From: Megachile rotundata
Lineage: Eukaryota; Arthropoda; Insecta; Hymenoptera; Megachilidae
Length of the DNA: 64,000 nt
Direction of reading: 5' to 3'
NCBI RefSeq assembly: GCF_050947335.1
Contig: NW_027473340.1
Span: 310,001 to 374,000, forward strand
The notes under the pieces were generated by a model. The model was not told the DNA's origin. It saw only the letters and a program-made list of their open reading frames with translations, and made no database searches. Shown piece after piece: positions 15,291 to 29,640 of the stretch; position 1 is the first letter of the stretch, and each line of letters opens with the position of its first letter. A program made the position numbers and the translations under genes.

Positions 15291-16273
15291 ATGCAATCAC
15301 AATCATACAATCACAATCATGCAATCACAATCATACAATCAGAACCATACAATCACAATCATTCAATAACAATCGTACAATCACAATCGCACAATCACAA
15401 TCGCACAACCACAATCAGACAATCACACTCATACAATCAAAACCATACAATCACAATCATACAATCACAATCATACCATCACAATCATACTTTCACAATC
15501 ATACAATCACAATCATACAATCACAGTCATACAATCACAATCATACAATCACAATCATACAATCACAATCATACAATCATAATCATACAATCACAATCAT
15601 ACAATCACAATCATACAATCAATATCATACAATCACAATCATACAATCGCAAGCATACAATCACAATCATACAATCACAATCATACAATCACAATCATAC
15701 AATCGCAATCATACAATCACAATCATACAATCTCAATCATACAATCACAATCATAGAATCATAATCATACAATTACAATCATACATCACAATCATACAAT
15801 CACAATCATACAATCGCAATCATACAATCACAATCATACAATCACAATCATACAATCATAATCATACAATTACAATCATACATCACAATCATACAATCAC
15901 AATCATACAATCACAATCATGCAATCACAATCATACAATCAGAATCATACAATCACAATCATTCAATAACAATCATACATTCAAAATCATGCAATCACAA
16001 TCATACAATCACAATCATGCAATCACAATCATACAATCAGAATCATACAATCACAATCATTCAATAACAATCGTACAATCACAATCGTACAATCACAATC
16101 GCACAACCACAATCAGACAATCACACTCATACAATCACAATCATACTATCACAATCGTACAATCACAATCGTACAATCACAATCGCACAACCACAATCAG
16201 ACAATCACAATCATACAATCACAATCATACAATCACAATCATACAATCACAATCATACAATCACAATCATACA

Positions 16274-16504
16274 ATGACAATCATACAATCACAATCATAC
16301 TTTCACAATCATACTATCACAATCATACAATCACAATCATACAATCACAGTCATACAATCACAATCATACAATCACAATCATACTATCACAATCATACAA
16401 TCACAATCATACAATCACAATCATACAATCACACTCATACAATCACAATCATACAATCTCAATCATACAATCTCAATCATACAATCACAATCATACAATC
16501 ATAA
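16274..16504 (+). repeat. Module A, copy at 16274
   Basis: Canonical copy that begins the second A-D-B-E unit of 964 bp. It follows a CGTAC-CGTAC-CGCAC-CAACCAC stretch, as the copies at 12055, 37266, 41219, 42839, 46792 and 63681 also do. Confidence 0.88.
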
Positions 16505-17237
16505 TCATACAATTACAATCATACATCACAATCATACAATCACAATCATACAATCGCAATCATACAATCACAATCATACAATCGCAATCATACAATTACA
16601 ATCTCCCAAATACAATCTCCCAAATACAATCTCCCAAATACAATCATACAATCACAATCATACAATCACAAGCATACAATCACAATCATACAATCACAAT
16701 CATACAATCACAATCATACAATCACAATCATGCAATCACAATCATACAATCAGAATCATACAATCACAATCATTCAATAACAATCGTACAATCACAATCG
16801 CACAATCACAATCGCACAACCACAATCAGACAATCACACTCATACAATCACAACCATACAATCACAATCATACAATCACAATCATACCATCACAATCATA
16901 CTTTCACAATCATACAATCACAATCATACAATCACAATCATACAATCACAATCATACAATCACAGTCATACAATCACAATCATACAATCACAATCATACT
17001 ATCACAATCATACAATCACACTCATACAATCACAATCATACAATCACAATCAAAGAATCACAATCATACAATCACAATCATACAATCGCAAGCATACATT
17101 CACAATCATACAATCTCAATCATACAATCACAATCATACAATCATAATCATACAATTACAATCATACATCACAATCATACAATCACAATCATACAATCAC
17201 AATCATACAATCACAATCATACAATCACAATCATACA

Positions 17238-17468
17238 ATGACAATCATACAATCACAATCATACTTTCACAATCATACTATCACAATCATACAATCACAA
17301 TCATACAATCACAGTCATACAATCACAATCATACAATCACAATCATACTATCACAATCATACAATCACAATCATACAATCACAATCATACAATCACACTC
17401 ATACAATCACAATCATACAATCTCAATCATACAATCTCAATCATACAATCACAATCATACAATCATAA
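17238..17468 (+). repeat. Module A, copy at 17238
   Basis: Canonical copy, partner of 13019 at offset 4,219. Confidence 0.9.
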
Positions 17469-18377
17469 TCATACAATTACAATCATACATCACAATCATA
17501 CAATCACAATCATACAATCGCAATCATACAATCACAATCATACAATCGCAATCATACAATTACAATCTCCCAAATACAATCTCCCAAATACAATCTCCCA
17601 AATACAATCATACAATCACAATCATACAATCACAATCATACAATCACAATCATACAATCACAATCATACAATCACAATCATACAATCACAATCATGCAAT
17701 CACAATCATACAATCAGAATCATACAATCACAATCATTCAATAACAATCGTACAATCACAATCGCACAATCACAATCGCACAACCACAATCAGACAATCA
17801 CACTCATACAATCACAACCATACAATCACAATCATACAATCACAATCATACCATCACAATCATACTTTCACAATCATACAATCGCAATCATACAATCACA
17901 ATCATACAATCACAATCATACAATCACAGTCATACAATCACAATCATACAATCACAATCATACTATCACAATCATACAATCACACTCATACAATCACAAT
18001 CATACAATCACAATCAAAGAATCACAATCATACAATCACAATCATACAATCGCAAGCATACAATCACAATCATACAATCTCAATCATACAATCACAATCA
18101 TACAATCATAATCATACAATTACAATCATACATCACAATCATACAATCACAATCATACAATCGCAATCATACAATCACAATCATACAATCGCAATCATAC
18201 AATTACAATCTCCCAAATACAATCTCCCACATACAATCATACAATCACAATCATACAATCACAATCATACAATCATAATCATACAATTACAATCATACAT
18301 CACAATCATACAATCACAATCATACAATCGCAATCGTACAATCACAATCATACAATCGCAATCATACAATTACAATC

Positions 18378-18427
18378 TCCCAAATACAATCTCCCAAATA
18401 CAATCTCCCAAATACAATCTCCCAAAT
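18378..18427 (+). repeat. Four-unit TCCCAAAT cluster
   Basis: Second copy, 4,219 bp after 14159-14208. Confidence 0.88.
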
Positions 18428-21241
18428 ACAATCATACAATCACAATCATACAATCACAATCATACAATCACAATCATACAATCACAATCATACAATCACA
18501 ATCATACTATCACAATCATACAATCACAATCATACAATCACAATCATACAATCACAATCATACAAGCACAATCATACATTCAAAAACATGCAATCACAAT
18601 CATACAATCACAATCATGCAATCACAATCATACAATCACAATCATACAATCGTAATCATACAATCACAATCATACAATCACAATCATACAATCATAATCA
18701 CACAATTACAATCATACATCACAATCATACAATCACAATCATACAATCGCAATCATACAATCACAATCATACAATCGCAATCATACAATTACAATCTCCC
18801 AAATACAATCTCCCAAATACAATCTCCCAAATACAATCATACAATCACAATCATACAATCACAATCATACAATTACAATCATACAATCACAATCATACAA
18901 TCACAATCATACAATCACAATCATACAATCACAATCATACTATCACAATCATACAAACACAATCATACAATCACAATCATACAATCACAATCATACAATC
19001 ACAATCATACAATCACAATCATACATCACAATCATACAATCACAATCATACAATCGCAATCATACAATCACAATCATACAATCACAATCATGCAATCACA
19101 ATCATACAATCATATTCATACAATCACAATCATACAATCACAATCGTACATTCACAATCGTACAATCACAATCGCACAACCACAATCAGACAATCACACT
19201 CATACAATCACAATCATACAATCACAATCATACAATCACAATCATACAATCACAATCATACAATCACAATCATGCAATCACAATCATACAATCATATTCA
19301 TACAATCACAATCATACAATCACAATCGTACATTCACAATCGTACAATCACAATCGCACAACCACAATCAGACAATCACACTCATACAATCACAATCATA
19401 CAATCACAATCATACAATCACAATCATACAATCACAATCATACAATCACAATCATACAATCACAATCATACAATCACAATCATATAATCACAATCATACA
19501 ATCACAATCATACATTCAAAATCATGCAATCACAATCATACAATCACAATCATGCAATCACAATCATACAATCAGAACCATACAATCACAATCATTCAAT
19601 AACAATCGTACAATCACAATCGCACAATCACAATCGCACAACCACAATCAGACAATCACACTCATACAATCAAAACCATACAATCACAATCATACAATCA
19701 CAATCATACCATCACAATCATACTTTCACAATCATACAATCACAATCATACAATCACAGTCATACAATCACAATCATACAATCACAATCATACAATCACA
19801 ATCATACAATCATAATCATACAATCACAATCATACAATCACAATCATACAATCAATATCATACAATCACAATCATACAATCGCAAGCATACAATCACAAT
19901 CATACAATCACAATCATACAATCACAATCATACAATCGCAATCATACAATCACAATCATACAATCTCAATCATACAATCACAATCATAGAATCATAATCA
20001 TACAATTACAATCATACATCACAATCATACAATCACAATCATACAATCGCAATCATACAATCACAATCATACAATCACAATCATACAATCATAATCATAC
20101 AATTACAATCATACATCACAATCATACAATCACAATCATACAATCACAATCATGCAATCACAATCATACAATCAGAATCATACAATCACAATCATTCAAT
20201 AACAATCATACATTCAAAATCATGCAATCACAATCATACAATCACAATCATGCAATCACAATCATACAATCAGAATCATACAATCACAATCATTCAATAA
20301 CAATCGTACAATCACAATCGTACAATCACAATCGCACAACCACAATCAGACAATCACACTCATACAATCACAATCATACAATCACAATCATACAATCACA
20401 ATCATACCATCACAATCATACCTTCACAATCATACAATCACAATCATACAATCACAATCATACAATCACAGTCATACAATCACAATCATACAATCACAAT
20501 CATACTATCAGAATCATACAATCACAATCATACAATCACAATCATACAATCACAATCATACAATCACAATCATACAAAGGCAAGCATACAATCACAATCA
20601 TACAATCTCAACCATACAATCACAATCATACAATCACAATCATGCAATCACAATCATACAATCATATTCATACAATCACAATCATACAATCACAATCATA
20701 CTATCACAATCATACAATCACAATCATACAATCACAATCATACAATCACACTCATACAATCACAATCATACAATCTCAATCATACAATCACACTCATACA
20801 ATCACAATCATACAATCTCAATCATACAATCTCAATCATACAATCACAATCATACAATCATAATCATACAATTACAATCATACATCACAATCAGACAATC
20901 ACAATCATACAATCGCAATCATACAATCACAATCATACAATCGCAATCATACAATTACAATCTCCCAAATACAATCTCCCAAATACAATCTCCCAAATAC
21001 AATCATACAATCACAATCATACAATCACAAGCATACAATCACAATCATACAATCACAATCATACAATCGCAATCATACAATCAGAATCATACAATCACAA
21101 TCATACTATCACAATCGTACAATCACAATCGTACAATCACAATCGCACAACCACAATCAGACAATCACAATTATACAATCACAATCATACAATCACAATC
21201 ATACAATCACAATCATACAATCACAATCATACAATCACAAT

Positions 21242-21506
21242 CGTACAATCACAATCATACTTTCACAATCATACTATCACAATCATACAATCACAATCAT
21301 ACAATCACAGTCATACAATCACAATCATACAATCACAATCATACTATCACAATCATACAATCACAATCATACAATCACAATCATACAATCACACTCATAC
21401 AATCACAATCATACAATCTCAATCATACAATCACACTCATACAATCACAATCATACAATCTCAATCATACAATCTCAATCATACAATCACAATCATACAA
21501 TCATAA
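21242..21506 (+). repeat. ATG-less module A, copy at 21242
   Basis: Partner of 2118-2382, with the same CGTAC start and doubled CACTC-CTCAATC. The following 13-mer carries CAGAC (near 21525) in both copies. Confidence 0.82.
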
Positions 21507-22239
21507 TCATACAATTACAATCATACATCACAATCAGACAATCACAATCATACAATCGCAATCATACAATCACAATCATACAATCGCAATCATACAATTA
21601 CAATCTCCCAAATACAATCTCCCAAATACAATCTCCCAAATACAATCATACAATCACAATCATACAATCACAAGCATACAATCACAATCATACAATCACA
21701 ATCATACAATCACAATCATACAATCACAATCATGCAATCACAATCATACAATCAGAATCATACAATCACAATCATTCAATAACAATCGTACAATCACAAT
21801 CGCACAATCACAATCGCACAACCACAATCAGACAATCACACTCATACAATCACAACCATACAATCACAATCATACAATCACAATCATACCATCACAATCA
21901 TACTTTCACAATCATACAATCACAATCATACAATCACAATCATACAATCACAATCATACAATCACAGTCATACAATCACAATCATACAATCACAATCATA
22001 CTATCACAATCATACAATCACACTCATACAATCACAATCATACAATCACAATCAAAGAATCACAATCATACAATCACAATCATACAATCGCAAGCATACA
22101 ATCACAATCATACAATCTCAATCATACAATCACAATCATACAATCATAATCATACAATTACAATCATACATCACAATCATACAATCACAATCATACAATC
22201 ACAATCATACAATCACAATCATACAATCACAATCATACA

Positions 22240-22470
22240 ATGACAATCATACAATCACAATCATACTTTCACAATCATACTATCACAATCATACAATCAC
22301 AATCATACAATCACAGTCATACAATCACAATCATACAATCACAATCATACTATCACAATCATACAATCACAATCATACAATCACAATCATACAATCACAC
22401 TCATACAATCACAATCATACAATCTCAATCATACAATCTCAATCATACAATCACAATCATACAATCATAA
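22240..22470 (+). repeat. Module A, copy at 22240
   Basis: Canonical copy. The 13-mer just downstream has a private CAAACAT (about 22497). Confidence 0.88.
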
Positions 22471-23407
22471 TCATACAATTACAATCATACATCACAAACA
22501 TACAATCACAATCATACAATCGCAATCATACAATCACAATCATACAATCGCAATCATACAATTACAATCTCCCAAATACAATCTCCCAAATACAATCTCC
22601 CAAATACAATCATACAATCACAATCATACAATCACAATCATACAATCACAATCATACAATCACAATCATACAATCACAATCATACAATCACAATCATACA
22701 ATCACAATCATACAATCACAATCATGCAATCACAATCATACAATCAGAATCATACAATCACAATCATTCAATAACAATCGTACAATCACAATCGCACAAT
22801 CACAATCGCACAACCACAATCAGACAATCACACTCATACAATCACAACCATACAATCACAATCATACAATCACAATCATACCATCACAATCATACTTTCA
22901 CAAACATACAATCACAATCATACAATCACAATCGTACAATCACAATCATACAATCACAGTCATACAATCACAATCATACAATCACAATCATACTATCACA
23001 ATCATACAATCACACTCATACAATCACAATCATACAATCACAATCAAAGAATCACAATCATACAATCACAATCATACAATCGCAAGCATACAATCACAAT
23101 CATACAATCTCAATCATACAATCACAATCATACAATCATAATCATACAATTACAATCATACATCACAATCATACAATCACAATCATACAATCGCAATCAC
23201 ACAATCACAATCATACAATCGCAATCATACAATTACAATCTCCCAAATACAATCTCCCACATACAATCATACAATCACAATCATACAATCACAATCATAC
23301 AATCATAATCATACAATTGCAATCATACATCACAATCATACAATCACAATCATACAATCGCAATCGTACAATCACAATCATACAATCGCAATCATACAAT
23401 TACAATC

Positions 23408-23457
23408 TCCCAAATACAATCTCCCAAATACAATCTCCCAAATACAATCTCCCAAAT
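23408..23457 (+). repeat. Four-unit TCCCAAAT cluster
   Basis: Partner of 3696-3745. The flanking D block has CAATTGC in place of CAATTAC near 23316. Confidence 0.88.
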
Positions 23458-26294
23458 ACAATCATACAATCACAATCATACAATCACAATCATACAATCA
23501 CAATCATACAATCACAATCATACAATCACAATCATACTATCACAATCATACAATCACAATCATACAATCACAATCATACAATCACAATCATACAAGCACA
23601 ATCATACATTCAAAAACATGCAATCACAATCATACAATCACAATCATGCAATCACAATCATACAATCAGAATCATACAATCACAATTATTCAATAACAAT
23701 CGTACAATCACAATCGCACAATCACAATCGCACAACCACAATCAGACAATAACACTCATACAATCACAACCATACAATCACAATCATACAATCACAATCA
23801 TACCATCACAATCATACTTTCACAATCATACAATCACAATCATACAATCACAATCATACAATCGCAATCATACAATCACTATCATACAATCTCAATCATA
23901 CAGTCACAATCATACAATCATAATCATACAATTACAATCATACATCACAATCATACAATCACAATCATACAATCGTAATCATACAATCACAATCATACAA
24001 TCACAATCATACAATCATAATCACACAATTACAATCATACATCACAATCATACAATCACAATCATACAATCGCAATCATACAATCACAATCATACAATCG
24101 CAATCATACAATTACAATCTCCCAAATACAATCTCCCAAATACAATCTCCCAAATACAATCATACAATCACAATCATACAATCACAATCATACAATTACA
24201 ATCATACAATCACAATCATACAATCACAATCATACAATCACAATCATACTATCACAATCATACAAACACAATCATACAATCACAATCATACAATCACAAT
24301 CATACAATCACAATCATACAATTACAATCATACATCACAATCATACAATCACAATCATACAATCGCAATCATACAATCACAATCATACAATCACAATCAT
24401 GCAATCACAATCATACAATCATATTCATACAATCACAATCATACAATCACAATCGTACATTCACAATCGTACAATCACAATCGCACAACCACAATCAGAC
24501 AATCACACTCATACAATCACAATCATACAATCACAATCATACAATCACAATCATACAATCACAATCATACAATCACAATCATGCAATCACAATCATACAA
24601 TCATATTCATACAATCACAATCATACAATCACAATCGTACATTCACAATCGTACAATCACAATCGCACAACCACAATCAGACAATCACACTCATACAATC
24701 ACAATCATACAATCACAATCATACAATCACAATCATACAATCACAATCATACAATCACAATCATACAATCACAATCATACAATCACAATCATATAATCAC
24801 AATCATACAATCACAATCATACATTCAAAATCATGCAATCACAATCATACAATCACAATCATGCAATCACAATCATACAATCAGAATCATACAATCACAA
24901 TCATTCAATAACAATCGTACAATCACAATCGCACAATCACAATCGCACAACCACAATCAGACAATCACACTCATACAATCAAAACCATACAATCACAATC
25001 ATACAATCACAATCATACCATCACAATCATACTTTCACAATCATACAATCACAATCATACAATCACAGTCATACAATCACAATCATACAATCACAATCAT
25101 ACAATCACAATCATACAATCATAATCATACAATCACAATCATACAATCACAATCATACAATCAATATCATACAATCACAATCATACAATCGCAAGCATAC
25201 AATCACAATCATACAATCACAATCATACAATCACAATCATACAATCGCAATCATACAATCACAATCATACAATCTCAATCATACAATCACAATCATAGAA
25301 TCATAATCATACAATTACAATCATACATCACAATCATACAATCACAATCATACAATCGCAATCATACAATCACAATCATACAATCACAATCATACAATCA
25401 TAATCATACAATTACAATCATACATCACAATCATACAATCACAATCATACAATCACAATCATGCAATCACAATCATACAATCAGAATCATACAATCACAA
25501 TCATTCAATAACAATCATACATTCAAAATCATGCAATCACAATCATACAATCACAATCATGCAATCACAATCATACAATCAGAATCATACAATCACAATC
25601 ATTCAATAACAATCGTACAATCACAATCGTACAATCACAATCGCACAACCACAATCAGACAATCACACTCATACAATCACAATCATACAATCACAATCAT
25701 ACAATCACAATCACACCATCACAATCATACCTTCACAATCATACAATCACAATCATACAATCACAATCATACAATCACAGTCATACAATCACAATCATAC
25801 AATCACAATCATACTATCACAATCATACAATCACAATCATACAATCACAATCATACAATCACAATCATACAATCACAATCATACAAAGGCAAGCATACAA
25901 TCACAATCATACAATCTCAACCATACAATCACAATCATACAATCACAATCATGCAATCACAATCATACAATCATATTCATACAATCACAATCATACAATC
26001 ACAATCGTACATTCACAATCGTACAATCACAATCGCACAACCACAATCAGACAATCACACTCATACAATCACAATCATACAATCACAATCATACAATCAC
26101 AATCATACAATCACAATCATACAATCGCAATCATACAATCAGAATCATACAATCACAATCATACTATCACAATCGTACAATCACAATCGTACAATCACAA
26201 TCGCACAACCACAATCAGACAATCACAATTATACAATCACAATCATACAATCACAATCATACAATCACAATCATACAATCACAATCGTACAATC

Positions 26295-26522
26295 ACAATC
26301 GTACAATCACAATCATACTTTCACAATCATACTATCACAATCATACAATCACAATCATACAATCACAGTCATACAATCACAATCATACAATCACAATCAT
26401 ACTATCACAATCATACAATCACAATCATACAATCACAATCATACAATCACACTCATACAATCACAATCATACAATCTCAATCATACAATCTCAGTCATAC
26501 AATCACAATCATACAATCATAA
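26295..26522 (+). repeat. ATG-less module A, copy at 26295
   Basis: A CGTAC monomer replaces AATGAC, and the second CTCAATC has become CTCAGTC (about 26488). CTCAGTC is shared with the block ending at 31496. Confidence 0.8.
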
Positions 26523-26621
26523 TCATACAATTACAATCATACATCACAATCATACAATCACAATCATACAATCGCAATCATACAATCACAATCATACAAT
26601 CGCAATCATACAATTGCAATC

Positions 26622-26657
26622 TCCCAATTACAATCTCCCAAATACAATCTCCCACAT
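26622..26657 (+). repeat. Mixed cluster TCCCAATT, TCCCAAAT, TCCCACAT
   Basis: Three units, each different, entered by ATTGC. The final TCCCACAT normally ends two-unit clusters, so this looks like a recombinant of two cluster types. Confidence 0.85.
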
Positions 26658-26808
26658 ACAATCATACAATCACAATCATACTATCACAATCGTACAATCA
26701 CAATCGTACAATCACAATCGCACAACCACAATCAGACAATCACAATCATACAATCACAATCATACAATCACAATCATACAATCACAATCATACAATCACA
26801 ATCATACA

Positions 26809-27333
26809 ATGACAATCATACAATCACAATCATACTTTCACAATCATACTATCACAATCATACAATCACAATCATACAATCACAGTCATACAATCACAAT
26901 CATACAATCACAATCATACTATCACAATCATACAATCAGAATCATACAATCACAATCATTCAAAAACAATCGTACAATCACAATCGCACAATCACAATCG
27001 CACAACCACAATCAGACAATCACACTCATACAATCACAACCATACAATCACAATCATACAATCACAATCATACCATCACAATCATACTTTCACAATCATA
27101 CAATCACAATCATACAATCACAATCATACAATCACAATCATACAATCACAGTCATACAATCACAATCATACAATCACAATCATACTATCACAATCATACA
27201 ATCACACTCATACAATCACAATCATACAATCACAATCAAAGAATCACAATCATACAATCACAATCATACAATCGCAAGCATACAATCACAATCATACAAT
27301 CTCAATCATACAATCACAATCATACAATCATAA
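26809..27333 (+). repeat. Hybrid module A/B, third copy
   Basis: Same A-to-B junction and TCAAAAAC change (about 26960) as at 7069, offset exactly 19,740. The upstream 839-bp tandem partner seen at 6230 is not present here. Confidence 0.85.
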
Positions 27334-27423
27334 TCATACAATTACAATCATACATCACAATCATACAATCACAATCATACAATCACAATCATACAATCAC
27401 AATCATACAATCACAATCATACA

Positions 27424-27654
27424 ATGACAATCATACAATCACAATCATACTTTCACAATCATACTATCACAATCATACAATCACAATCATACAATCACAG
27501 TCATACAATCACAATCATACAATCACAATCATACTATCACAATCATACAATCACAATCATACAATCACAATCATACAATCACACTCATACAATCACAATC
27601 ATACAATCTCAATCATACAACCTCAATCATACAATCACAATCATACAATCATAA
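27424..27654 (+). repeat. Module A, copy at 27424
   Basis: Shares CAACCTC (27619) with the copy at 7684, and no other copy has it. Confidence 0.9.
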
Positions 27655-29640
27655 TCATACAATTACAATCATACATCACAATCATACAATCACAATCATA
27701 CAATCGCAATCATACAATCACAATCATACAATCGCAATCATACAATTACAATCTCCCAAATACAATCTCCCAAATACAATCTCCCAAATACAATCATACA
27801 ATCACAATCATACAATCACAATCATACAATCACAATCATACAATCACAATCATACAATCACAATCATACAATCACAATCATGCAATCACAATCATACAAT
27901 CAGAATCATACAATCACAATCATTCAATAACAATCGTACAATCACAATCGCACAATCACAATCGCACAACCACAATCAGACAATCACACTCATACAATCA
28001 CAACCATACAATCACAATCATACAATCACAATCATACCATCACAATCATACTTTCACAATCATACAATCACAATCATACAATCACAATCATACAATCACA
28101 ATCATACAATCACAGTCATACAATCACAATCATACAATCACAATCATACTATCACAATCATACAATCACACTCATACAATCACAATCATACAATCACAAT
28201 CAAAGAATCACAATCATACAATCACAATCATACAATCGCAAGCATACAATCACAATCATACAATCTCAATCATACAATCACAATCATACAATCACAATCA
28301 TACAATCATAATCATACAATTACAATCATACATCACAATCATACAATCACAATCATACAATCGCAATCATACAATCACAATCATACAATCGCAATCATAC
28401 AATTACAATCTCCCAAATACAATCTCCCACATACAATCATACAATCACAATCATACAATCACAATCATACAATCATAATCATACAATTACAATCATACAT
28501 CACAATCATACAATCACAATCATACAATCGCAATCGTACAATCACAATCATACAATCGCAATCATACAATTACAATCTCCCAAATACAATCTCCCAAATA
28601 CAATCTCCCAAATACAATCATACAATCACAATCATACAATCACAATCATACAATCACAATCATACAATCACAATCATACAATCACAATCATACTATCACA
28701 ATCATACAATCACAATCATACAATCACAATCATACAATCACAATCATACCATCACAATCATACTTTCACAATCATACAATCACAATCATACAATCACAAT
28801 CATACAATCACAATCATACAATCGCAATCATACAATCACTATCATACAATCTCAATCATACAGTCACAATCATACAATCATAATCATACAATTACAATCA
28901 TACATCACAATCATACAATCACAATCATACAATCGTAATCATACAATCACAATCATACAATCACAATCATACAATCATAATCACACAATTACAATCATAC
29001 ATCACAATCATACAATCACAATCATACAATCGCAATCATACAATCACAATCATACAATCGCAATCATACAATTACAATCTCCCAAATACAATCTCCCAAA
29101 TACAATCTCCCAAATACAATCATACAATCACAATCATACAATCACAATCATACAATCACAATCATACTATCACAATCATACAAACACAATCATACAATCA
29201 CAATCATACAATCACAATCATACAATCACAATCATACAATTACAATCATACATCACAATCATACAATCACAATCATACAATCGCAATCATACAATCACAA
29301 TCATACAATCACAATCATGCAATCACAATCATACAATCATATTCATACAATCACAATCATACAATCACAATCGTACATTCACAATCGTACAATCACAATC
29401 GCACAACCACAATCAGACAATCACACTCATACAATCACAATCATACAATCACAATCATACAATCACAATCATACAATCACAATCATACAATCACAATCAT
29501 ACAATCACAATCATGCAATCACAATCATACAATCATATTCATACAATCACAATCATACAATCACAATCGTACATTCACAATCGTACAATCACAATCGCAC
29601 AACCACAATCAGACAATCACACTCATACAATCACAATCAT

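Larger units (their letters stand above)
11926..16144 (+). repeat. 4.2-kb tandem duplication, copy 1
   Basis: This is a unit of A-D-B-E (12055-13018), A-D-B-E-D-D (from 13019), a B-like CATGC/CGTAATC stretch, two module C starts 182 bp apart (14857, 15039), B (15291) and B again (15989). The next copy follows directly. Landmarks 12055 and 13019 recur 4,219 bp on; 14857, 15291 and 15989 recur 4,233 bp on. The 14-bp change is one extra monomer before CGTAATC in copy 2. The 4,219-bp period equals 302 monomers minus nine bases, and I count nine 13-mers. Private differences of this copy include ACGATC in the 13-mer near 12950, CAAACAT at 13191 and ACCCAAAT at 13349. Confidence 0.9.
16145..20373 (+). 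repeat. 4.2-kb tandem duplication, copy 2
   Basis: This copy has the same module order as the preceding unit, beginning at the ACTATC-CGTAC-CGTAC-CGCAC-CAACCAC stretch before module A at 16274 and ending where the two copies stop matching near 20.37 kb. It has one additional plain monomer near 18630. The three private changes seen in copy 1 (near 12950, 13191 and 13349) are absent here and match other modules in the window, so they probably arose in copy 1. From 19482 onward this copy is also the left end of the larger duplicon copy 2. Confidence 0.9.
19482..29640 (+). repeat. Large duplicon, copy 2 (pairs with 805-9760)
   Basis: This is the longer member of the large duplicon. It keeps the 182-bp, 574-bp and 434-bp module groups that copy 1 lacks. 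It contains modules A at 22240, 26809 (hybrid) and 27424, and ATG-less A at 21242 and 26295. B starts are at 19524, 20222, 24833 and 25531, and a four-unit TCCCAAAT cluster lies at 23408-23457. Around 20.7-21.1 kb collinearity breaks: CATATTC is followed by ACTATC and CACTC monomers rather than CGTACATTC, then a second D block appears. The segment 24.4-26.5 kb is itself repeated at 29.3-31.5 kb, with offset rising from 4,918 to 4,974 in 14-bp steps. Confidence 0.85.

Noticed and set aside
20700..21100. Inserted mobile element at the break in duplicon collinearity
   Set aside because: The sequence across the break is ordinary monomers (ACTATC, CACTC, CTCAATC, D cluster). There are no terminal repeats, target-site duplication or foreign sequence.
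23317..27333. 1,338-codon open frame, and other long + frames (847-2382, 9437-11152, 30491-32404)
   Set aside because: The consensus lacks stops in every + frame and all frames give the same peptide. Starts are chance ATG in CATGC, CAATGAC or CAATTGC-type contexts, and ends are chance TAA in variant monomers. Whole-monomer indels shift frame without effect, and no promoter, signal or unique domain is present.
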